Positions 25,641 through 33,555 of a stretch of DNA of 64,000 nucleotides are shown one piece after another. The DNA is taken from the NCBI RefSeq assembly GCF_014698835.1, contig NZ_JACJTU010000022.1:62001-126000 (forward strand), written 5' to 3'. Origin of the DNA: Nostoc paludosum FACHB-159. GTDB taxonomy: Bacteria; Cyanobacteriota; Cyanobacteriia; Cyanobacteriales; Nostocaceae. Below the pieces are notes generated by a model. It ran no database searches. It was not told the origin of the DNA and saw only the letters and a list, made by a program, of their open reading frames with translations. Position numbers and translations under genes: made by a program. How positions within the stretch are numbered: the stretch's first letter is position 1; each line of letters opens with the position of its first letter.

Positions 25641-26021
25641 TCAGCGAATATTAACTCCAATAATCCGTGGCTTGCCATAAACACAGCCCGAAATGAGTAA
25701 TTGAACTTCCTTCTGATTTATAAATGCGTTCAAGATAGTTGTGTGAAATAGACTGTGACCGGGATCTTTTGGGTTTGTCGCATAACCACCATCAGTGGTT
25801 GGGCATCCATCAGGATTAACGTTCGGATCGCTATGGTATACTGCCATAGTGTCTTCTATCCAGCCTGCACTAATAAGTTTGACTGAACCCCAGTCAGAAA
25901 ATGTTCGTTTTTCTGGTTCTAATTGAGCTTGAGCTTTATCATGATAGTTAATGAAGGTAGAACCAATTAAAGTAGCAGATAGAGTTAGTATCGAAACACC
26001 AAGTAAAGTACGTCTGAGCAT
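25641..26021 (-). CDS. Small exported protein, signal-peptide type B
   Basis: 126 residues. The signal peptide (MLRRTLLGVSILTLSATLIG...KAQA) is a close relative of that at 27273-27689. The mature part of about 93 residues is unfamiliar. It has two Cys (in DGCPTT and ISGCVYGK) that could form a disulfide, and ends IIGVNIR, comparable to IYRVTNVR of the paralogue, so the two may share a fold. The strong ribosome-binding site is aaggaga. Function is unknown. Confidence 0.8.
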   Translation of the reverse strand: MLRRTLLGVSILTLSATLIGSTFINYHDKAQAQLEPEKRTFSDWGSVKLISAGWIEDTMAVYHSDPNVNPDGCPTTDGGYATNPKDPGHSLFHTTILNAFINQKEVQLLISGCVYGKPRIIGVNIR

Positions 26022-26232
26022 AATATCTCCTTGAATTTGCTGATTTGAACAAGAATTCTAGGCGTAAATCCAACCTTGCTGTATTTACACTATTGCAATT
26101 CCAATCACCGCCCCACCATCCAGTAACCTGGCCAGCAGAGGCAGAACCGGGAACGGCAAAGGATAAAGCAATGCCGCAGGATAGAGTAAAAAGCGATCGC
26201 TGCATTACAGTCATCATGAAATTACTTCTCAT
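25948..26232 (-). pseudogene. Truncated exported protein overlapping the next gene
   Basis: A good signal peptide (MQRSLFTLSCGIALSFAVPGSASA) is followed by GQVTGWWGGDWNC, a start similar in style to the GDWSGSSDC of the gene at 26340. After about residue 50 the frame runs over the ribosome-binding site and start of the next gene and becomes low-quality (CFDTNSICYFNWFYLH). I read it as a 5' fragment of a former cassette gene, cut by the fusion with its neighbour. Confidence 0.5.
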
Positions 26233-26339
26233 TTTGGTAACCTCTGTTTTGACTCTTTATTTGTTACTTAGTAGTCTGAAGCGGATATTTTGGAAACTTG
26301 ATTATGAGTAAACAGGCAACCCGAAATTTTTCGCTCTCG

Positions 26340-26780
26340 CTAGTTCTGAGCATTCATTCTGAACCAATCTTGGTTAACAACAGGTCGAGTTCTTACACCG
26401 CAACCATTCCAACCTTCCTGTGAATACTTCACATGGTTGCTGTCAATAACTTGGATTAAAGCACTAACAGAAGTTTCGCAATTATTTGGGTCTTTCCGTG
26501 TAACCATTAGACTAATTTTATTTCCATTAGAGTAACGTCCACGAAAAACATGACTGTAAGAGCCATTGTCACAATTGCCATTAACACCTTCACCATTGTC
26601 TTCATAGATTGTGATTGGACAGTCTGAGCTTCCAGACCAATCACCCATCAGATTGAAAGAATTTTGCTCGCTAGTAGATTGAATCTTATTAATAACAGGC
26701 TCGTTAGCAGTAGCAGAAAGCGTAGTTAAACCTAACAAAGATAAAGATAAAGCAACATTGAAAAAAGCTTGGCGTTTCAT
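26340..26780 (-). CDS. Small exported protein, signal-peptide type C
   Basis: 146 residues. The signal peptide (MKRQAFFNVALSLSLLGLTTLSATA) is almost the same as at 26818-27183. The mature part, rich in Gly, Asn and Ser, reads GDWSGSSDCPITIYEDNGEG, then SHVFRGRYSNGNKISLM, then GWNGCGVRTRP. Four Cys suggest two disulfides. The pattern looks like a small beta-sandwich or lipocalin-like fold, but no family was recognised. The ribosome-binding site aaggag precedes the ATG. Confidence 0.8.
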   Translation of the reverse strand: MKRQAFFNVALSLSLLGLTTLSATANEPVINKIQSTSEQNSFNLMGDWSGSSDCPITIYEDNGEGVNGNCDNGSYSHVFRGRYSNGNKISLMVTRKDPNNCETSVSALIQVIDSNHVKYSQEGWNGCGVRTRPVVNQDWFRMNAQN

Positions 26781-26817
26781 GGTGTTTTCTCCTTACGTGA
26801 ACTAATACAATTTGTGC

Positions 26818-27183
26818 TTATCTAGTAGTAACGGAATTTTCGCTCCAGGGAGAGCAAGTTGAGCGTGCAAATGTGTGTGAGTTGCAACCTTGGACTGAGA
26901 TTGTATAAACACTATTTGGTTGAACATTTTTAAAAGTAAAGGAGCCGGAACGATTCTCTACTTGTTTTTCTCCACCTCTTACCGGATAGCGGACATTATA
27001 AAAATCCCAACCTGTGACACCAGTAAATCGGAAAATAACTCTATCACCGGATTGATAGGCTTCATTAAAACATGGTCTATCGGCGGGGCAAAGGTTGACT
27101 TCACCAGCCATAGCACTCTGGCAAAAAGGCAAACTCAAAGCTGTCAAAGATAAAGCAACATTAAACAAAGCTTGGGGTTTCAT
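26818..27183 (-). CDS. Small exported protein, signal-peptide type C, possible Fn3-like fold
   Basis: 121 residues. The signal peptide MKPQALFNVALSLTALSL ends at SAMAG (about 26). The mature part has CPADRPCFNEAY, then GWDFYNVRYP, then FTFKNVQPNSVYTISVQGC. The last stretch has the spacing of an Fn3 G-strand region (L-P-x-T-x-Y-x-x-x-V). Four Cys. No known family was matched with confidence. The ribosome-binding site is aggaga. It shares only its signal peptide with the gene just downstream. Confidence 0.8.
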   Translation of the reverse strand: MKPQALFNVALSLTALSLPFCQSAMAGEVNLCPADRPCFNEAYQSGDRVIFRFTGVTGWDFYNVRYPVRGGEKQVENRSGSFTFKNVQPNSVYTISVQGCNSHTFARSTCSPWSENSVTTR

Positions 27184-27272
27184 AGCGGTTTCTCCTAGCG
27201 TGAACTGATACAGTCAATGCAACCTAATCTTGTTATCGATCGTTAAAAGCTGACAAGAACTATAATGTGGTC

Positions 27273-27689
27273 TCAACGTACATTAGTCACTCTGTAAATG
27301 CATCTTCCTTCTTGACCACGAAGACGTACTATTTCCACACCCTTATTAAAAGCTTCTGTTCCACGTCCACCTACGGAGAAGGGTTGGGATTTCAAACAAG
27401 ATACTTCCACAATATTTATTTCATTGACGTAATAACGACCATACTCACGAGCAACTATGCGTTGTCCCCACGATGCAAACTTCTGATTTACAATTCCACA
27501 AGCGTCTACTGCTGTTTGGTGTCCCCAACTAATCCAATCACCCTGACCTGAACTAGCACTGCAATAACTCAATTTATCTAGTACGGTCAGGCTAGCCTGA
27601 GCTTTGTTCTGAGAATTAATCAGTGCAGATCCAATCAAAACCGTAGATATAGTTAAACCCGAAATATAAAGCCAATTGCGTTTCAGCAT
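27273..27689 (-). CDS. Small exported protein, signal-peptide type B
   Basis: 138 residues; first gene of the cassette. The signal peptide (MLKRNWLYISGLTISTVLIGS...KAQA) pairs with the gene at 25641. The mature part has Cys in LSYCSASS, DACGIVN, EVSCLK and GRCIYR, and a Gly-rich SVGGRGTEA. No family recognised. The ribosome-binding site aaggaga precedes the ATG. The promoter for the cassette should lie in 27690-28069, shared with the divergent WD40 gene. Confidence 0.8.
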   Translation of the reverse strand: MLKRNWLYISGLTISTVLIGSALINSQNKAQASLTVLDKLSYCSASSGQGDWISWGHQTAVDACGIVNQKFASWGQRIVAREYGRYYVNEINIVEVSCLKSQPFSVGGRGTEAFNKGVEIVRLRGQEGRCIYRVTNVR

Positions 27690-28069
27690 AATCTCTCCTT
27701 GAAATTGCTTAATTGAGATTATGTGTTTTCCTTCAATTGCTGTCTATACATAAAAAATCAGTATTTAAACTGAGAAATTTTCAACTCAAAAATAAGTAAA
27801 CGTCATAAAAAGTCAGGTATAAGCCAGACTAATCTTAGTTTCAACCCCTAACAGCTATAAATTTAACTGCATTCTCTGGTCAGATAAAACCAGGAAACTC
27901 TTTACTGTTAAGGGTTTCAGGCTAATTGGGCTTACTGTTTACGTTCTTTGTGGAACTCCTGATATTTTATGGATAGACAACCGCAAAATTACAGAGCATA
28001 ATTTCCAGCAAGGATGAATTAACATCCCAAAGCCAAAAAGTTACTCTATTGCCTTAATACTCCCACTCT
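27690..28069. promoter_or_regulatory. Divergent promoter region between cassette and AAA-like/WD40 gene
   Basis: 380 bases separate the cassette's first gene from the divergent NTPase gene. The region is A/T-rich in its left half. It holds an imperfect inverted pair, ttcaacccctaacag near 27840 and ctgttaagggtttcag near 27905. Coordinate control of the two transcripts is plausible but inferred only from geometry. Confidence 0.45.
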
Positions 28070-31000
28070 ATGACAAATTCAAACTACTACAAACTCGGAG
28101 GTAGCCTAGAATATCAACACCCAACTTATGTGGTGCGTCAAGCTGATTATGACCTTTATGAAGGCTTAAGAAATGGCGACTTATGTTATGTTTTAAATTC
28201 GCGGCAGATGGGTAAGTCTAGCTTGCGAGTCCATATTATGAAACAACTGAGAGAGCAAGGTATACAATGTGCATCGGTTGACTTGACAAGAATTGGCAGC
28301 CATGTCACACCTTCCGAATGGTATGGTGGCTTTGTTTCTGAGCTATTGCGGGGGTTTGGTTTATCCAGAAAAGTGAATTTTGGGACGTGGTGGCGATCGC
28401 AGGAATTTTTATCACCTAAACAAAGATTGAGTGAATTGATCGATGATGTACTGTTAACAGAATTTCCAGGTAATATTGTTATTTTTGTTGATGAAATTGA
28501 TAGTATTTTGAAAATCAGTTTTAAAGATGATTTTTTTGCTTTCATCCGTGCTTGTTATAACCAAAGTTCAGATAATCCTGAATATAAACGCCTCACTTTT
28601 TGTTTGTTAGGAGTAGCTACTCCCTCTAATTTAATTGCTGATAAAAATCGTACCCCTTTTAATATTGGTCGGGCAATTACATTAACTGGATTTAGATTAA
28701 ATGAAGTTGAATCTTTAATTAGAGGTTTAGAGGGAATAGTTGCTAGACCAAAAGTGATAATAGAAGAGGTATTAAAGTGGACTGGTGGACAGCCATTTTT
28801 AACTCAAAAGCTTTGTCAATTAATTTGTATTTCTAATTATTCATTCCTAGAACATCAGGAAAAGCAATGTGTAGAGGAATTAGTACAAACGCAAATTATC
28901 CAAAATTGGGAAGCACAGGATGAACCAGAACATTTGCGAACAATCCGCGATCGCCTTTTGCAAAATGCCGAAAATCAAACTGGGCGATTGTTAGGACTAT
29001 ATCAGCAAATATTACACCAGGGAGAAATCCCCGCAGATGATAGTCCCGAACAAACACAACTATGTCTGACGGGGTTAATTGTCAAGCAACAGGGAAAATT
29101 GCGAATTTATAATTGCATCTATGCAGAGATATTTAATCAAGCATGGCTGGACAAAGTATTGACAAATATTCGCCCATACTCTCAAACTTTAAATGCTTGG
29201 GTAAATTCTAACTTTAAAGATGAGTCGCGTTTGTTGCGGGGGCAAACTTTACAAGATGCCCGCAATTGGGCAGCAGATAAAGGTTTAAGTAATTTAGATC
29301 GAAAATTTCTAGATGCTAGTCAGGAATTAGAAAAGCGAGATGTTCAGAAAAAATTACAAGTAGAAGCAGAAGCATCAAGGATTTTAGCAGAAGCAAATGA
29401 TGTTTTAATTTTAGCTAATCAAAAAGCTAAACGACGGATTGAGGTTGGCGGGGGAGTATTAGCGATCGCCCTGATTACAGCAATAGTAGCCGCAATTTGG
29501 GCAAATATGACGATCAAAGATATACAACTGGAAAGAATCAAATCCTTGAGTATCTCTTCCACTGCTTTATTAAACTCTAATCAAGAACTTGATGCTTTAG
29601 TCGCAGCATTAAAAGCAGCCATTGATTTGAAATTAGTAACTTCGCCAGATGCTAACACTAAAGAAGCAGTAAGATTAGCATTACAACGTGCATTTTATCA
29701 AGTCAGAGAACAAAATCGTTTAGAAGGACACAATGATGCCGTCAGAAGTGTGAATTTTAGTCCAAATGGTCAAAATATTGTTACTGCTAGTGAAGATAAC
29801 ACAGTCAGACTTTGGAGTATTGGTGGCAGAGAAATCAAAAAATTCATTACCCCCAATCAGATTTTTACAAGTGTGATTTTCAGCCCAGATAGTAAGATGA
29901 TTGCTGCCATTAGTGCAAATAATACTGTCAAAATTTGGGGTATAGATGGACAGGAAATCATCACCTTAAAGGGACAAGAGCAAGAGGAATTTATGAGCAG
30001 TATTTGTTTCACCCCTGATGGTAAAGTAATTGCTGCTCCTAGTCAAGATAATACTGTCAAACTTTGGAACATTAAGGGACAGGAAATCAAAACTCTCAAA
30101 GGGCATAACTATTCTGTTTGGAGTATCAGTTGCAGTCCTGATAGTAAAACTATTGTCACGGCTGATAAAGGGGGATTCGTCAAAATTTGGAGTATTGATG
30201 GACGAGAACTCAAAACCTTTCAAGCCAGCGAACAATCTATTTTTGGTGTGAGTTTTAGCCCAGATGGTAAAGCGATCGCAACTGCGGGAGCAGACACCAC
30301 TGTTAAACTGTGGAACTTAGAGGGAAAAGAAATCAGAACCCTTGGCAAACATGACAATTACGTGATTAGTGTGAGTTTTAGCCCAGATGGTAAAATCATT
30401 GCTTCCACCAGTGCTGATAAAACAGTTAAATTGTGGAGTGTTAATGGACAAGAACTCAAAACCCTCAAAGGTCATAACGATTCTGTTTTTAACGCCACTT
30501 TTAGTCCTGATAGTAAAATTATTGCCCTAGCTAGTGCTGATAACACAGTTAAACTATGGAATATTAGCGATTTAGAACCCAAAACTTTCATTGGACATCA
30601 TGATTCTCTTTGGAGTGTGAGTTTTAGTCCAGATAATAAAATTATTGCTTCAGCCGGAGATGATAAGACTATTAAATTGTGGAGTATTAATGGTGAAGAA
30701 ATTGCATCTATCAAGGCAGATAGCGATAGTGAATGGAATCGAATTTGGAGCCTTAATTTTAGTCCGAATGGGCAGATAATTGCTACTGCTAATGACGACA
30801 AAACAATCAAACTATGGAATTTAAATGGGCAAAATATTAGAACATTCAAAGGGCATAAGAAAGAAATTATCGATGTAAACTTTAGTCCAGATGGTCAAAC
30901 TCTCGTGAGCGCTAGTTATGATGGGACAGTCAAACTATGGAATATCAATGGTCAAGAATTCAGAACCTTAAAAGCAGATGCGGGTAAAGTTTTCAGTGCT

Positions 31001-31555
31001 AGTTTCAGCCCCAATGGTCAGACAATTATTTCTGCTCATAATGATGGGACAATCAAACTGTGGAACTTGCAAGGACAAAACCTCAAAACTTTCAAAGCAC
31101 ATAACAGTTACGTCACAAACGTTCGTTTTAGCCCCGATGGTCAAACAATTGCTTCTGCCAGCCAGGATAAAACCATCAAACTCTGGAATTTAGACGGGCA
31201 AGAAATTAAATCCTTCAAAAGTCATAGTCATAATGCCGAAGTCAGGAAACTTAGCTTTAGTCCAGATGGCAAAATTCTTGCCTCTGCTAGTGCTGACGGC
31301 ACAATCCGACTTTGGCAGGTAACAGATGGTCAAGAACTGAAAACCATTTATGGACATGGTTATGCTTTTTGGAATATTAGCTTCAGTCCTGATGGCAAAA
31401 AAATTGCCTCTGTCAGTGATGATGGACTTGTTGAACTTTGGAATGCAGAAACTTTAGATTTTGAGCAGCTAATTGCTAGGGGCTGCAATTGGTTGGATGA
31501 TTATCTGAAAAACAATTCTCACCTGAGTGAGAACGATAAACATATTTGTAAATAA
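28070..31555 (+). CDS. AAA-like (AAA_35) NTPase with transmembrane segment and 14 WD40 repeats
   Basis: 1161 residues. The N-terminal YYKLGGSL and TYVVRQADYDLYEGL lead to Walker A NSRQMGKSSLR (about 42-52) and Walker B IVIFVDEID (about 137-145), typical of AAA_35 STAND-like NTPases. GGQPFLTQKLCQLI follows. A membrane segment (GGGVLAIALITAIVAAIWAN) lies near 460-480. From about 550 to 1130 there are 14 WD40 units with FSPDGKxIASAS-D-TVKLW signatures, enough for two seven-bladed propellers. It probably senses a ligand or partner with the WD40 part. It is divergent from the cassette, with the GH5 gene 15 bases downstream. Confidence 0.93.
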   Translation: MTNSNYYKLGGSLEYQHPTYVVRQADYDLYEGLRNGDLCYVLNSRQMGKSSLRVHIMKQLREQGIQCASVDLTRIGSHVTPSEWYGGFVSELLRGFGLSRKVNFGTWWRSQEFLSPKQRLSELIDDVLLTEFPGNIVIFVDEIDSILKISFKDDFFAFIRACYNQSSDNPEYKRLTFCLLGVATPSNLIADKNRTPFNIGRAITLTGFRLNEVESLIRGLEGIVARPKVIIEEVLKWTGGQPFLTQKLCQLICISNYSFLEHQEKQCVEELVQTQIIQNWEAQDEPEHLRTIRDRLLQNAENQTGRLLGLYQQILHQGEIPADDSPEQTQLCLTGLIVKQQGKLRIYNCIYAEIFNQAWLDKVLTNIRPYSQTLNAWVNSNFKDESRLLRGQTLQDARNWAADKGLSNLDRKFLDASQELEKRDVQKKLQVEAEASRILAEANDVLILANQKAKRRIEVGGGVLAIALITAIVAAIWANMTIKDIQLERIKSLSISSTALLNSNQELDALVAALKAAIDLKLVTSPDANTKEAVRLALQRAFYQVREQNRLEGHNDAVRSVNFSPNGQNIVTASEDNTVRLWSIGGREIKKFITPNQIFTSVIFSPDSKMIAAISANNTVKIWGIDGQEIITLKGQEQEEFMSSICFTPDGKVIAAPSQDNTVKLWNIKGQEIKTLKGHNYSVWSISCSPDSKTIVTADKGGFVKIWSIDGRELKTFQASEQSIFGVSFSPDGKAIATAGADTTVKLWNLEGKEIRTLGKHDNYVISVSFSPDGKIIASTSADKTVKLWSVNGQELKTLKGHNDSVFNATFSPDSKIIALASADNTVKLWNISDLEPKTFIGHHDSLWSVSFSPDNKIIASAGDDKTIKLWSINGEEIASIKADSDSEWNRIWSLNFSPNGQIIATANDDKTIKLWNLNGQNIRTFKGHKKEIIDVNFSPDGQTLVSASYDGTVKLWNINGQEFRTLKADAGKVFSASFSPNGQTIISAHNDGTIKLWNLQGQNLKTFKAHNSYVTNVRFSPDGQTIASASQDKTIKLWNLDGQEIKSFKSHSHNAEVRKLSFSPDGKILASASADGTIRLWQVTDGQELKTIYGHGYAFWNISFSPDGKKIASVSDDGLVELWNAETLDFEQLIARGCNWLDDYLKNNSHLSENDKHICK

Positions 31556-31570
31556 AGACAAAAAGATGCT

Positions 31571-32662
31571 ATGGATCGTCGTGAATTTTTAGCTTGGGCT
31601 GGAATTGGTTCTCTTGCCAATTTATCGCTGTCCTTTGCAGCAACAGCTAGACCCTCTAATCCCAAAAAAAGCGATCGCAACACTACCTTATATACTAAGG
31701 GTAGATATTTGTATGACTCCCTTGGCAACAAAGTTATTCTGCGAGGAATTAACCTACCCCTGCTGGATGACTGGGATTTTCCTCAAACTGATAAGCTAGC
31801 GGAACTCGAAAAAACTGGAGCTAACGCTGTCAGAATTCAATGGTACAAGGATTATGGTCAACGCGATCGCCCTGCTTATGAAATTGCAGACTTGGATAAT
31901 TTTCTCACCAGATGCAAGGCTAGTCAGATCATTCCGGTACTGGGTTTGTGGGATCTCACCTGTAACCCTGATGTCAAGCTGTTAAATACCCAGCTAATTC
32001 CCTGGTGGACTTCTGAACCTGTCCTGAATGTACTTAAAAAACATCAAAAGTATCTGATAGTCAATTTAGCTAACGAATTGGGTTTCTATCATTGGACAAA
32101 CAATTCTACTAGTGCATTAAATACTTTCAACAATGTCTACAAAACTGCTATTACAAAAATCCGCCAGCATTTACATTTACCGATTATGATTGATGCGCCC
32201 GATTGTGGTCAATCTATTGAAGTTTTTGCGAAAATTGGTAAAGAATTAATTGCTCACGATCCTGACCACAATCTTCTATTTAGCGGTCACGCTTATTGGG
32301 CTGGTTATAATGGAATACCGCATCTAGAAACTGCTATCAATGCCAATTTACCAATTGTTTTTGGTGAAATTGCCAACAAGCAAGATGAAGAAATTGAGGG
32401 AAAAACTCAATATGGTTATTATGACCTTGATGGTAGCGATCAAAACCATGCACCCGAAAATGGTTTTACTTATCAAGCATTTTTGCAGATTTTAAAAGAG
32501 CAGGAAATTGGCTGGTTTGCCTGGAGTTGGTGGAAGGACAATTGCACAGAACGCCAGATGTCCGAGAATGGAAATTTTTCCAGTCTCACACCCTATGGCA
32601 ACGATCTTGTCAACAATTCTGTCTACGGCTTGAAGGTGACAGCTCAAAGAGCAAAATTTTAA
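31571..32662 (+). CDS. Tat-exported glycoside hydrolase family 5 protein
   Basis: 363 residues. The N-terminus MDRREFLAWAGIGSLA carries a twin-Arg signal. The catalytic domain is a GH5-type barrel. The acid/base is Glu169 in NLANELGF and the nucleophile is Glu266 in IVFGEIANK. The substrate-side strands VILRGINLP (about 57) and AVRIQWYKDYG also fit cellulase- or mannanase-like enzymes. It likely cleaves a beta-glucan or mannan outside the cytoplasm. It starts 15 bases after the WD40 NTPase gene, so the two are cotranscribed. Confidence 0.88.
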   Translation: MDRREFLAWAGIGSLANLSLSFAATARPSNPKKSDRNTTLYTKGRYLYDSLGNKVILRGINLPLLDDWDFPQTDKLAELEKTGANAVRIQWYKDYGQRDRPAYEIADLDNFLTRCKASQIIPVLGLWDLTCNPDVKLLNTQLIPWWTSEPVLNVLKKHQKYLIVNLANELGFYHWTNNSTSALNTFNNVYKTAITKIRQHLHLPIMIDAPDCGQSIEVFAKIGKELIAHDPDHNLLFSGHAYWAGYNGIPHLETAINANLPIVFGEIANKQDEEIEGKTQYGYYDLDGSDQNHAPENGFTYQAFLQILKEQEIGWFAWSWWKDNCTERQMSENGNFSSLTPYGNDLVNNSVYGLKVTAQRAKF

Positions 32663-32694
32663 CAATAAAAAATTCAGAAGCTAATCGTCAGACA

Positions 32695-32818
32695 ATTGCG
32701 TCACACCTGCCATTCCTCGCCAGCCCAAAAATTTACCAATAGGTTGCACCCACTCAATGGCAATACGAGTCAAATCACCACCGACTCGTTGATGCCATTG
32801 AAATAAAGTTTATTTGCC
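32695..32818 (-). pseudogene. Duplicated fragment of the cobL 3' end
   Basis: These 124 bases align without gaps to 33579-33702, the last codons of cobL, with about 12 mismatches (about 90 percent identity). The copy lies beyond infC and has lost its frame. It shows that a segment next to infC was once duplicated or that infC was inserted between copies. Confidence 0.88.
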
Positions 32819-32847
32819 TTCATAAAGCATCACATCTCCCCAAAAAG

Positions 32848-32886
32848 CTGTGGTGCGCTTCAGCTTTCGGCTTCGGCGCACCACAG
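32848..32886 (-). terminator. Rho-independent terminator of infC
   Basis: Read on the minus strand, a perfect 11-bp stem (ctgtggtgcgc/gcgcaccacag) begins 26 bases after the infC stop and is followed by CTTTTTGG. The stem-loop plus U-run fits an intrinsic terminator. Confidence 0.7.
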
Positions 32887-32911
32887 AATTTAAGATATTT
32901 AGAAAATTAAT

Positions 32912-33403
32912 TTAGGCTGGAACGACTTGAGCTACCAACGAGCGTTTATCAAGGGTGTGAACTTTACCTACTTCGCTCAGAGCATTTACAATTCGCTCTA
33001 GCATTTCTCCAGCCTGTTCGCGATATTGATTTTCGCGACCTCGTAAACGAATAACAAACTTTACTGAATCGCCTTTACTCAACCAACCAACGGCTTGCTC
33101 GATACGTAAATTGTAATCAGCTACTCCCACATTGGGACGCAGCCGGACTTCTTTTACCGTTGGTCTAGCACTCTGTGTCTGACGCTTTTTCTTTTGATAC
33201 TGAAACTTACCATAGTTGAGGATCTTCGCTACTGGAGCTTCTTTCCCTTCGGAGACTACAACTAAGTCAAGTTCTACGCTCTGCGCTAGCTGTAGAGCCT
33301 CATGTGTATCGATTAGACCACGATTGTTATTTTCATGGTCGATCAAGAACACTTGAGGTGACTTGATTTGCGAGTTAATTTGTTGCTTTTGGATTGCGAT
33401 AAT
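32912..33403 (-). CDS. infC: Translation initiation factor IF-3 (divergent copy), AUU start
   Basis: 163 residues from an ATT start at 33403. IF-3 binds the 30S subunit and checks initiator codon pairing. The N-domain signature INSQIKSPQVFLID and the C-domain KEVRLRPNVGVADYN and FVIRLRGRENQYREQAG are visible. The frame has a TAG four codons before ATT, and no ATG, GTG or TTG until the GTG at 33352, which would delete the conserved INSQIKSPQ strand. An AUU start is the known autoregulatory start of E. coli infC. The sequence differs from the standard cyanobacterial IF-3, so this is probably a paralogue. Confidence 0.88.
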   Translation of the reverse strand: MIAIQKQQINSQIKSPQVFLIDHENNNRGLIDTHEALQLAQSVELDLVVVSEGKEAPVAKILNYGKFQYQKKKRQTQSARPTVKEVRLRPNVGVADYNLRIEQAVGWLSKGDSVKFVIRLRGRENQYREQAGEMLERIVNALSEVGKVHTLDKRSLVAQVVPA

Positions 33404-33555
33404 GTTTTCTCTCTATTGTTCAATCTTTTGCTTTGCAAGCAATTAAATTCTAACACAAGCTCATGTGAAGACGTGACAAGCTATTCCAAACCTTTGATAT
33501 GACTGCATTTACACTCTCCAAAAAGCCTCATACGCTTGCTTGTGTATGATTAATC

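Noticed and set aside
32912-33352. infC starting at the GTG at 33352
   Set aside because: It would remove the conserved INSQIKSPQ segment; the ATT at 33403 keeps it.
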